Source: Hellea sp042093735 (lineage in GTDB: Bacteria; Pseudomonadota; Alphaproteobacteria; Caulobacterales; Maricaulaceae). Taken from it: a DNA stretch of 32,644 bases. Within the stretch, counting starts at the first letter, position 1, and the number at the start of each line of letters is the position of its first letter. Location: positions 1 to 32,644 of the forward strand of contig JBELEM010000022.1 in the NCBI GenBank assembly GCA_042093735.1, in the 5' to 3' direction. Positions 23,934 through 31,437 of the stretch are shown piece after piece. A model generated the notes under the pieces. The model did no database searches, was not told where the DNA came from, and saw nothing but the letters and a program-made list of their open reading frames with translations. A program made the position numbers and the translations under genes.

Positions 23934-25133
23934 ATGTTAAAAGGTAATTATAAATCTGGTTATTCTTTAGACCAAATCTACTATAAAGATGAAAGTATCT
24001 ACAATTTAGAAATTAATAATATCTTTCATAAGCATTGGTTGTTTGCTGGCCACAAATCACAGTTACAGGATATAGGCGATTATTTTTTATACGAATTCGC
24101 CGACGAATCTATAATAATAATTCTTAATAAAAACAATCAGATAAAGGCACATATCAATGTATGCCGTCATAGAGGCTCAAAGATTTGTTTAGATAAAGAA
24201 GGCAATAAAAATTTGCTAACTTGTCCTTATCACGCATGGAGTTATGACTTAGATGGAGCCTTAATATCTGCGCGTGACATGCCAAGTGACTTCAAATTTG
24301 AGCACAATAACCTAATGTCTGTTCATTTAGAATTAATTGGAGGGTTTATATTCATCAGTCTTTCCAAAAAACCTTTATCTTTAAATAATTTTAAAAGTGA
24401 TTTAAACGAAACTTTGGAACTATTCGGTTTAGACAGTTTGAAACTTGCAATGCATAAAAGCTACTCAATCCCCGCCAATTGGAAACTGGCTGTAGAAAAT
24501 TATAACGAGTGCTATCACTGCGTGCCATCGCATAAAGAATTTTCTCAAATTCATATGATGGGTACTGATAATAAAATTTTTAATACAAGAAAAGATGAAT
24601 ACCTAAAGCTTAATAAAAATAACCCTAAATATGCTCAATTCAATTGTTTTTATGATAATGCCGAGCCTGGTCAGGAAGGGTATCAATATGACAGAAACCC
24701 GCTCAAGCCTGGGATCTGTAGCGGAACTCTGAATGGTGAGGCAGCTGCGCCTTTGCTGGGGAAACTTACTGAATACGATTATGGGGCATCTGAACTAATG
24801 ATTGGCCCACTTATGTTTTTCCTAATTTATGATGATCACATTGTTGGATACAGGTTTACCCCATTGTCTGTAGATAATTGTGTATGTGATATTTTTTGGA
24901 TGGTTCGAGATGATGCAGTAGAAAATATTGATTATAATATTAATAATCTTACATGGTTGTGGGATACTACAACATTGGCTGACAAAACTATCATTATGAA
25001 TAACCAAAAAGGCATAAATTCTAAATTTTATAGTCCAGGACGCTTATCTCTTATGGAGAATTTTCAGAAAAACTTTCTGGATTGGTATATCAAGACAATT
25101 AATGCTAATACAGGTCATTACATTGAAAAATAA
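23934..25133 (+). CDS. Rieske non-haem iron oxygenase alpha subunit, quaternary-amine type
   Basis: 399 residues from ATG 23934; an in-frame TTG at 23901 is less likely since it adds only a hydrophobic stretch not seen in the family. The Rieske [2Fe-2S] ligands are Cys77, His79, Cys97 and His100 (CRHRG...CPYHAW). Mononuclear iron ligands His195 and His200 lie in ENYNECYHCVPSH. The residue bridging the two centres, normally Asp, is Glu192 here. This is the feature described for carnitine oxygenase CntA and related betaine or proline-betaine demethylases. Substrates of that class are therefore favoured over aromatics. No reductase component is beside it, so electrons must come from elsewhere. 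The 3' end overlaps the start of the permease gene, suggesting uptake and oxidation of the same compound. Confidence 0.85.
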   Translation: MLKGNYKSGYSLDQIYYKDESIYNLEINNIFHKHWLFAGHKSQLQDIGDYFLYEFADESIIIILNKNNQIKAHINVCRHRGSKICLDKEGNKNLLTCPYHAWSYDLDGALISARDMPSDFKFEHNNLMSVHLELIGGFIFISLSKKPLSLNNFKSDLNETLELFGLDSLKLAMHKSYSIPANWKLAVENYNECYHCVPSHKEFSQIHMMGTDNKIFNTRKDEYLKLNKNNPKYAQFNCFYDNAEPGQEGYQYDRNPLKPGICSGTLNGEAAAPLLGKLTEYDYGASELMIGPLMFFLIYDDHIVGYRFTPLSVDNCVCDIFWMVRDDAVENIDYNINNLTWLWDTTTLADKTIIMNNQKGINSKFYSPGRLSLMENFQKNFLDWYIKTINANTGHYIEK

Positions 25134-26415
25134 AAGTAATCTTCGCACAAATGAGAAAAAAATTGGTTTCTGGAAATGTTGGTCCATTTCTGTTGGAGTA
25201 ATGATAGGTTCCGGTGTATTTTTATTACCTTCTGTCCTAGCACCATTCGGTTCGGTAAGCTTTTTGGGTTGGTTAGTAACAGGTTCAGCGGCAATACTTA
25301 TTTCTCTTATATTAGGGAGGTTATCTAGTCGCACTAATCGAAGCGGTGGGTTTTATGTATACACACAGGATGCATTTGGAGATCTACCAGCATTTTTAAT
25401 AGCTTGGGGTTATTGGTTGGCCATAGTATTCTCAATTACAGCTATAAGTACAGCTTTTGTTGGGTATTTAGGGTCTATTATACCACAAATACGGTCAAGT
25501 TCATTAACGCAAGCATTTACTGCATCTGCTTTGATATGGACATTTGCTGCAATCAACATTCGTAGTTTAAATTCCGGCGCAAAAACTCAATTGGTAACTG
25601 TTATATTAAAATTAACTCCCTTGATCGTTATAATATTTTTGGGCTTCGTTTCAGGGTCAGTCAATAATATTCCAGAATTCAACCCGCAAGGTAAATCAAT
25701 TTTTGGAGCAATAGCTTCAACAGCTTTATTAACAATGTGGGCATTTATCGGCTTGGAGGCTGGGACAGTAGCGGCGGCTGATATTAGCAACCCGAAAAAA
25801 ACAATTCCCAAAGCAATATTGGCAGGAACTATAACCGTTACCCTCGTATACATCTTTGCTACTGCTTCTGTAATGATGCTTGTTCCCATAGAAGTGCTTC
25901 AATATTCGGAAGCTCCATTTTTAGATGCTGCAAGTCCATTGGGATGGTTTGGGGGTATATTGATTACTTTTGGAGTTTTAATTTCCACAGCAGGCTCAGT
26001 GAATGGGAATATACTTCTAAGTGGTCAAATGCCAATGGCTTTAGCAATAGACGGGCTTGCTCCGAAAATATTTAGTAAAAAGAATAGAGGCGGTTCTCCT
26101 TCGGTATCTATCATTTTCTCATGTATCGTTTCAAGTTTATTACTAATATTAAACTACCAAGAGGGTTTAATTAATGCCTTTGTCTTTCTTATTTCTATGT
26201 CAACATTATGCACTCTACTGCCTTATGCAATTTCAGCTATGGCAGAGATAAAAGCATCAAAAAAGTCTTCAAATTTATGGATTTCCTTATCATTATTATC
26301 ATTAGCATATATTTGCATTGCTATGTTTGGTTCAGGTTTGAAGGTCCTATTATGGGGGCTTGCTTTAATATTAGCAGGGTTGCCAATATATTACTTAAAT
26401 GGAAAATACAGATGA
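25102..26415 (+). CDS. APC-superfamily amino acid / amine permease
   Basis: 437 residues with about 12 hydrophobic segments. The first helix carries VGVMIGSGVFLLPSVLAPFG, the unwound GSG substrate-binding segment of APC transporters. The sixth-helix region has WAFIGLEAGTVAAADISNPKKTIPKA, also diagnostic. It resembles the YjeH/AdiC branch, inner-membrane exchangers or proton symporters for amino acids and amines. ATG 25102 is used; a TTG at 25123 with AGG 8 bases upstream is an alternative that would shorten the overlap with the Rieske gene. Coupling to the Rieske oxygenase suggests it carries that enzyme's substrate. Specificity cannot be read from sequence. Confidence 0.85.
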   Translation: MLIQVITLKNKSNLRTNEKKIGFWKCWSISVGVMIGSGVFLLPSVLAPFGSVSFLGWLVTGSAAILISLILGRLSSRTNRSGGFYVYTQDAFGDLPAFLIAWGYWLAIVFSITAISTAFVGYLGSIIPQIRSSSLTQAFTASALIWTFAAINIRSLNSGAKTQLVTVILKLTPLIVIIFLGFVSGSVNNIPEFNPQGKSIFGAIASTALLTMWAFIGLEAGTVAAADISNPKKTIPKAILAGTITVTLVYIFATASVMMLVPIEVLQYSEAPFLDAASPLGWFGGILITFGVLISTAGSVNGNILLSGQMPMALAIDGLAPKIFSKKNRGGSPSVSIIFSCIVSSLLLILNYQEGLINAFVFLISMSTLCTLLPYAISAMAEIKASKKSSNLWISLSLLSLAYICIAMFGSGLKVLLWGLALILAGLPIYYLNGKYR

Positions 26416-26469
26416 ATTAGACACTTTGATAATTTTCTAAAGATAGAATCAATATTTCTCTAATGGAGA

Positions 26470-26489
26470 TTCAAGGAAGCCGCCTTGAA
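26470..26489 (+). terminator. Weak terminator-like hairpin after the permease gene
   Basis: TTCAAGG (26470-26476) and CCTTGAA (26483-26489) pair perfectly around a 6-base loop. An A/T-rich run ending in TTTTT follows about 11 bases later. The T-run is not immediately adjacent, so this may be a weak intrinsic terminator or only a pause or mRNA-protecting hairpin. It separates the Rieske/permease pair from the racemase/monooxygenase pair. Confidence 0.35.
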
Positions 26490-26550
26490 AATATAATAAT
26501 TTTTAGATTAATGAAACTGAATAACTATATAAAAATAATAATGAGCATTT

Positions 26551-27681
26551 ATGAGTGATCAATTAAAAGGGATTAGAGTTATTGAATTAGCAGGTATTGG
26601 CCCTGTCCCTTATGCTGGGCAACTCCTAGCTGAAATGGGCGCTGAAGTTATAGTGATCAATAGGCCTGGAGTCTCAGTTCCAACCATAGACTCAAGGGGT
26701 AAAAAATCTATTGTTGTAGACATAAAAAAACCTGAAGGGGTAAGTATTGTATTAGAACTTTGCAAGACAGCTAGTGTAATTATTGAGGGCTTGCGACCAG
26801 GAGTTACAGAAAGATTGGGGTTAGGACCTAAAGTATGTCATGATATAAATCCAAAGATTATTTATGGCCGAATGACCGGGTGGGGACAAACAGGTCCTTG
26901 GGCAAATATGGCAGGTCATGATATAAATTATATATCGATAACCGGTGCCCTAAACGCCATTGGCGTTGACGGGCAAGTTCCCTCCCCTCCTTTAAACTTG
27001 ATTGGTGATTATGGGGGCGGAACCATGTTTTTAATCATGGGTATATTAGCAAGCCTTTTAAAAGCTGAAAAAACAGGTATTGGTGAAATAGTAGATGCTG
27101 CAATAATTGACGGCACAACATCAATGATGGGTATTGTGCATTCTCTGCATTCTCTAGGTCAATGGTCAAATAAAAGGCAATCTAATTTGTTAGACGGTTC
27201 TATGCCATTTTATAGATGTTATGAGACTAAGGATCATAAGTATATGGCGGTTGGTTGTCTCGAGCCAAAGTTTTTTAGCATAATGTTGAATTGCCTTAAC
27301 ATTGACAAAGTTTCTTTTGGATCTCAGCATGATAAAGGTTTATGGGCTAAGCAAAACAAAACACTTGAAGATTTATTTTTTATGAAAACTAGAGATGAGT
27401 GGTCAATAATATTTAATGATACGGATGCATGTGTAACTCCAGTCCTAAGTTATACCGAAGCAGCTAGCCATCCACAAAACGTGAATCGTAGTAACCTTAT
27501 TGATATAGACGGAGTTATACAAACAGGGCCTGCTCCAAGGTTTTCAAATTCAGATGCTAATATTGATTTTTCAATTCCTAAGAGCGGTGCAGATACGAGA
27601 AGTATTTTGAAAGAGATTGGTTATAATGAAAGCTTAATAGATGAATTAACCTCTCAATTAATAGTTTATCCAAATGAATAA
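26551..27681 (+). CDS. Alpha-methylacyl-CoA racemase (CaiB/BaiF family III)
   Basis: 376 residues of the family III CoA-transferase fold. The N-terminal IELAGIGPVPYAGQLLAEMG, then LRPGVTERLGLGP and YGRMTGWGQTGPW are hallmarks of the AMACR/MCR branch. Catalytic residues known from the mycobacterial racemase have counterparts: His123 (GHDINYI), Asp153 (IGDYGGG) and Glu238 (CLEPKFF). AMACR inverts 2-methyl-branched acyl-CoA thioesters so that they can enter beta-oxidation. Racemase is preferred over CoA transfer because transferases of this fold use an aspartate nucleophile in a different context. The FAD monooxygenase gene starts 6 bases after its stop, so the two are co-transcribed. The physiological substrate is unknown. 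Confidence 0.85.
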   Translation: MSDQLKGIRVIELAGIGPVPYAGQLLAEMGAEVIVINRPGVSVPTIDSRGKKSIVVDIKKPEGVSIVLELCKTASVIIEGLRPGVTERLGLGPKVCHDINPKIIYGRMTGWGQTGPWANMAGHDINYISITGALNAIGVDGQVPSPPLNLIGDYGGGTMFLIMGILASLLKAEKTGIGEIVDAAIIDGTTSMMGIVHSLHSLGQWSNKRQSNLLDGSMPFYRCYETKDHKYMAVGCLEPKFFSIMLNCLNIDKVSFGSQHDKGLWAKQNKTLEDLFFMKTRDEWSIIFNDTDACVTPVLSYTEAASHPQNVNRSNLIDIDGVIQTGPAPRFSNSDANIDFSIPKSGADTRSILKEIGYNESLIDELTSQLIVYPNE

Positions 27682-27687
27682 AAGCCT

Positions 27688-28890
27688 ATGTCTTTAAAAG
27701 TTTTAGTTTCTGGCGCTGGTATAGCAGGACTAACGCTAGCTATTACCTTAGCAAAGTCCGGTAATTCTGTAATTTTATTTGATAAAAGTGATAAATTTCA
27801 TGACATAGGAGCTGGGATACAACAGGCTTCAAACGCAATGCAAATTCATGCAGCTTTGGGTATAGATAAACAGATAGAATCTTTATCACTTGAACCAGAA
27901 AGTATAGATTTTTATGATTTACTCAGTGCAAAAAATCTTTTTTCTTTAGACTTATTGGGAACGCATAAGAGTCGTTATGGACATAAATACCTTCATATCC
28001 ACAGGTCAGACCTACATAGAACTTTGCTAAATGAAGCTAAAAAGTGTAATGTTAGCATACATTTAAAATCTAAAGTTAACTCCTATGTGAACACAAATGC
28101 TGGAGTATTAACCGTAATCAATGGAAAGACTTTTCAAGGTGATGTACTAATCGGTGCAGACGGTATAAGGTCTTCTGTTAGAAAACATTTGAATGGAGTA
28201 GAAATACCAAATTATACCGGTTATTCAGCTTGGAGAGGACTTGTTCAAACTAGTAAATTACCTCCAAACCTAATACCTCGAGCTACAAATAACTGGCTTG
28301 GTGAAAATAAGCATATAGTCTGTTATTATGTGAAAAATGGTGATTTTGTTAATTTTGTTGCTGTAACAAAATATAAAAAATGGTTGGAACAAGACTGGAA
28401 ACTTGAAGGTTCACTGAGTCAAATGCGTGATTGCTTCAAAGATAGTGAGAATCGCGTGCAAATTTTACTTGATAATTGCCACAAATGTTACCTTTGGGGA
28501 ATATTCGATATTCCGCCTCTAGATAACTGGACAGATGGCCACGTAACACTCATTGGTGATGCAGCACACCCAATGATGCCATTTCTAGCCCAAGGAGCAT
28601 CAGTAGCTATGGAAGATGCATGGGTTCTGACACATTATTTGAATAAATATAATAAAAACATTGAACTAGGTTTAAAAAAATATCAAGAAGCCCGTCTTCT
28701 AACAGCAAACCTTATTCAAAAATATTCAAAAGAAAATGCTGATCTTTATCACATGCGTCCTTCCTTTAAAAAAACAGTTAGGGACCTTAAATTCAGTTTA
28801 GCTACAAAATATCCCTCATTACTAAATCATAAATTTGATAAGGTTTTTGGTAATAATGTAGTTTCGAAATATCCAATAAAATTTATTTAA
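27688..28890 (+). CDS. FAD-dependent monooxygenase (salicylate hydroxylase / UbiH-like)
   Basis: 400 residues of group A flavoprotein monooxygenases. The FAD motif is VSGAGIAGLTLAITLAKSG (Gly9, Gly11, Gly14), the DG motif is GADGIRSS (Asp158-Gly159) and the GD motif is LIGDAAHPMMPFLAQGA (Asp291). Substrate-pocket sequence IGAGIQQASNAMQIHAALG is like salicylate or 3-hydroxybenzoate 6-hydroxylases. A ubiquinone-ring hydroxylase is a weaker alternative. It is encoded 6 bases after the racemase and 63 bases before the yerC start. No ring-cleavage enzyme is present nearby, so full aromatic degradation is not shown by this window. Confidence 0.82.
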   Translation: MSLKVLVSGAGIAGLTLAITLAKSGNSVILFDKSDKFHDIGAGIQQASNAMQIHAALGIDKQIESLSLEPESIDFYDLLSAKNLFSLDLLGTHKSRYGHKYLHIHRSDLHRTLLNEAKKCNVSIHLKSKVNSYVNTNAGVLTVINGKTFQGDVLIGADGIRSSVRKHLNGVEIPNYTGYSAWRGLVQTSKLPPNLIPRATNNWLGENKHIVCYYVKNGDFVNFVAVTKYKKWLEQDWKLEGSLSQMRDCFKDSENRVQILLDNCHKCYLWGIFDIPPLDNWTDGHVTLIGDAAHPMMPFLAQGASVAMEDAWVLTHYLNKYNKNIELGLKKYQEARLLTANLIQKYSKENADLYHMRPSFKKTVRDLKFSLATKYPSLLNHKFDKVFGNNVVSKYPIKFI

Positions 28891-28914
28891 CTTTTATCTT
28901 GTAATTTTTATGTC

Positions 28915-28943
28915 TGTGTGTATTAGCACGATAACACACTAAT
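28915..28943. promoter_or_regulatory. Interleaved inverted repeats upstream of yerC-his genes
   Basis: GTGTGT (28916-28921) pairs with ACACAC (28934-28939). Interleaved with it, ATTAG (28922-28926) pairs with CTAAT (28939-28943). The 1-2-1'-2' order means both hairpins cannot form at once unless as a pseudoknot. As DNA it could be an operator for the adjacent TrpR-like protein, whose relatives bind short palindromes. It ends 10 bases before the chosen start. No histidine-rich leader peptide or classical attenuator is seen in this 63-base gap. Confidence 0.3.
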
Positions 28944-28953
28944 GCGAGGTTTA

Positions 28954-29259
28954 ATGTCATATAACTTTAAAACTAACCTAAAGGAAGATTTAGCAAAAGT
29001 ATTGAGTGATATAGACACACCTCAAGAGATGAATAATTTCTTGACCGATCTATGCACACCCGGAGAGTTAAGAGCTCTTTCGGAGAGATGGCATGTTGCT
29101 AAAATATTGGATTCAAATGAAAAAAGCTACAGACAGATAAATTCAGAAACTGGGGTTTCGACCACAACCATAGCAAGGGTTGCAAGGTTTCTCAGAGATG
29201 AGCCTCATCAAGGTTACAGAACAGTCTTAAATAGACTAGAAAGAATTAAAAATGACTGA
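28954..29259 (+). CDS. yerC: YerC/YecD-family TrpR-like transcriptional regulator
   Basis: 101 residues from ATG 28954, chosen because GAGG lies 4 bases upstream; an ATG at 28942 has none. It is an all-helical TrpR-superfamily protein. The block FLTDLCTPGELRALSERWHVAKIL is the dimerisation part, and SYRQINSETGVSTTTIARVARFL is the helix-turn-helix. It ends GYRTVLNRLE, as usual. It overlaps hisG by 8 bases. Regulators of this type have been linked to histidine gene control in Firmicutes, so a role as local his regulator responding to histidine is reasonable inference. Direct evidence in proteobacteria is not known to me. Confidence 0.88.
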   Translation: MSYNFKTNLKEDLAKVLSDIDTPQEMNNFLTDLCTPGELRALSERWHVAKILDSNEKSYRQINSETGVSTTTIARVARFLRDEPHQGYRTVLNRLERIKND

Positions 29260-30136
29260 AAGACTAAGGATAGCACTTCAAAAAAAAGGAAGGTTGGCTG
29301 AAAATAGTTTCAATCTACTTCGCAAATGTGGCCTTAATTTCACAGTTCGTGGTGGGGGGCTATTGGCACGAGTCAAAAACATGCCAATTGATCTGTTGTT
29401 AGTGCGAGACGATGACATTCCAAGTTTTGTTGCAAACAATGCAGCAGATATCGGTGTTGTAGGAGAAAATGTATTAGTTGAAGAACAATTAATTTCAAAT
29501 ATTGAATTAGACGCCAATATTATTATGCGTCTCGGGTTTTCTAAGTGTAAACTGTGCCTTGCTTCACCTGATGGCAAACCATTAAAAAGTATTAAGAGCT
29601 TAGAAAATACTCGTATTGCAACAACATATCCCGGTGTTCTTAGAAAGTTTTTATTCAAAGAAAATATAAAAGCTACATTGGTGGAAATGAAGGGTGCCGT
29701 TGAGTTAGCCCCCTCAATCGGTATTGCAGACAGCGTTTGCGACCTTGTTTCATCTGGAGCGACATTAGAGGCTAATGGGCTAAAGGTTTTTAAAACTATT
29801 CTCGACAGCGAAGCTGTATTAATTCAATCCAAAAGATTACTTACACCCGAAAAGGAATTGTTACTAAAAAAAGTATTACGGCGTATTGATGGTGTAATTA
29901 AATCCTCTGAAACTAAATATGTAATGCTTAATGCTCCACGTGAAAAGGTAGATAAAATAACGGAATTATTACCTGGATCTGACTCTCCAACAATCGTGCC
30001 TTTGGCTGGAAGAGATAACTTAGTAGCACTTCAAGCAGTATGCACAGAAAAAATTCTGTGGGAAAATCTTGAAGATTTAAAGTCTTTAGGAGCAAGGGCT
30101 ATATTAGTGTTACCCATAGAAAAAATGATGAGCTAA
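29252..30136 (+). CDS. hisG: ATP phosphoribosyltransferase, long form
   Basis: First step of histidine synthesis: ATP + PRPP to phosphoribosyl-ATP. The 294 residues are of the long HisG_L class, including a C-terminal ACT-like regulatory domain (about 215-294, from KYVMLNAPREKVDKI to ARAILVLPIEKM). That domain binds histidine for feedback inhibition. The catalytic part has IALQKKGRLAENSF and DLLLVRDDDIPSFV. The PRPP-binding region lies near SIGIADSVCDLVSSGATL. Most alphaproteobacteria recalled use the short HisG with a separate HisZ, so the long form is unusual if the host is alphaproteobacterial. The start overlaps yerC by 8 bases and the stop shares a base with the hisD start (TAATG). Confidence 0.94.
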   Translation: MTERLRIALQKKGRLAENSFNLLRKCGLNFTVRGGGLLARVKNMPIDLLLVRDDDIPSFVANNAADIGVVGENVLVEEQLISNIELDANIIMRLGFSKCKLCLASPDGKPLKSIKSLENTRIATTYPGVLRKFLFKENIKATLVEMKGAVELAPSIGIADSVCDLVSSGATLEANGLKVFKTILDSEAVLIQSKRLLTPEKELLLKKVLRRIDGVIKSSETKYVMLNAPREKVDKITELLPGSDSPTIVPLAGRDNLVALQAVCTEKILWENLEDLKSLGARAILVLPIEKMMS

Positions 30137-31437
30137 TGAATAAATTTATTTGGAAAAATATGAGTCTTGATGAACGAACTCAAGCCTTAGCAAGACCTAG
30201 TGAGCTTTCTGACTTAAGAAAAATTGAACAGGTGAAAAATATTTTACTCGAGGTTAAACTAAAGGGAGACGAAGCGGTAAAGTCTTTTACTTTAATGTAC
30301 GACAACGTTGAACTGGAAGACTTGAGTGTTCCAAATGAGGAATTAGAGAATGCTTGGTTAAGTCTACCTAAAAAAGAAAAAAATGCTATTAAAGTAGCCA
30401 TTGCGAATATTCAAAAATTTCATGTATCACAATTACCAAAAGATATAGAAATTGAGACAACCAAAGGAGTATTTTGCAAGCGAGAAACTCGGGCTATACA
30501 AACTGCTGGCTTGTATGTGCCAGGAGGAACTGCACCATTGATATCCACGCTTCTAATGTTGGCTGTACCTGCAAAGGTTGCCGGTGTAAGGCGGCGAATA
30601 GTGGTTTCTCCTCCAGGGGCGAACGGAAAAATACATTCTTCAATATTAGCCGCTGCTTATATTTGTGGCGTAACCGATGTTTTTTCGTGTGGTGGAGCAC
30701 AAGCTATAGCTGCTCTTTCTTACGGAACAGAGAGTTTACCTAAATGCAACAAGATATTTGGACCAGGAAATGCTTATGTGTCTTTGGCTAAATCTTTAGT
30801 GGCGCAAGAAATAGGCGGTCCCGCAATTGATATGCCTGCTGGTCCTTCTGAAGCAATGGTTATAGCTGATAATGAGGCTAACCCCGCGTTTGTAGCTGCT
30901 GATCTTTTAAGCCAAGCTGAACATGATGTTTTAGCTCAAGTTATATGTGTTTCAACTTCATCTAAGATTTCAAAAGATATTAGTGACGAAATAGATAAAC
31001 AACTCGAAGAATTACCCCGTAAAGACATTGCAAGGAAAGCAATGAAAAATTCTCGTATGATAGTAGCAAAGTCAAGAGAAATGATAGTTGATATAATCAA
31101 CAACTATTCACCAGAGCATTTAATACTACAAATTAAAAATCCTGACCATTTAGTTCCAGCAATAAGAAATGCTGGATCTATATTTATTGGTCCTTGGTCA
31201 CCAGAGGCTGTGGGTGACTATGCTAGTGGGACTAACCATACACTACCGACTAATGGGGCTGCAAAGTCTTATAGTGGCATAACTATAGAAAGTTTTTTGA
31301 AATATATAAGTATACAGAAATTATCAAAAAAAGGCTTAGAACTACTAGCCCCAACTGTTATCTGTTTAGCAGAAATGGAAGGTCTTGAGGCTCATAAACG
31401 TTCAGTTACGATAAGATTGGATACTAAAAATGGATAA
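30136..31437 (+). CDS. hisD: Histidinol dehydrogenase
   Basis: Last two steps of the pathway: histidinol to histidinal to histidine with NAD, Zn-dependent. It has 433 residues, complete. Typical blocks are AGLYVPGGTAPLISTLLMLA, FSCGGAQAIAALSYGT, KIFGPGNAYVSLAKSLV, IDMPAGPSEAMVIAD, LLSQAEHD (metal and substrate ligands), SPEHL (Glu327-His328, general base pair) and DYASGTNHTLP. The wording of these blocks and the C-terminal SKKGLELLAPTVICLAEMEGLEAHK resemble enterobacterial HisD. Translationally coupled at both ends: it starts in the hisG stop and overlaps the next frame by 8 bases. Confidence 0.96.
   Translation: MNKFIWKNMSLDERTQALARPSELSDLRKIEQVKNILLEVKLKGDEAVKSFTLMYDNVELEDLSVPNEELENAWLSLPKKEKNAIKVAIANIQKFHVSQLPKDIEIETTKGVFCKRETRAIQTAGLYVPGGTAPLISTLLMLAVPAKVAGVRRRIVVSPPGANGKIHSSILAAAYICGVTDVFSCGGAQAIAALSYGTESLPKCNKIFGPGNAYVSLAKSLVAQEIGGPAIDMPAGPSEAMVIADNEANPAFVAADLLSQAEHDVLAQVICVSTSSKISKDISDEIDKQLEELPRKDIARKAMKNSRMIVAKSREMIVDIINNYSPEHLILQIKNPDHLVPAIRNAGSIFIGPWSPEAVGDYASGTNHTLPTNGAAKSYSGITIESFLKYISIQKLSKKGLELLAPTVICLAEMEGLEAHKRSVTIRLDTKNG

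Noticed and set aside
25587..25889. 100-codon open frame antisense to the permease
   Set aside because: It lies wholly opposite a well-supported APC transporter gene and simply mirrors its hydrophobic codons.
30474..30743. 89-codon open frame in another frame within hisD
   Set aside because: It is cysteine- and arginine-rich in a way typical of shadow frames, and hisD is intact across it.
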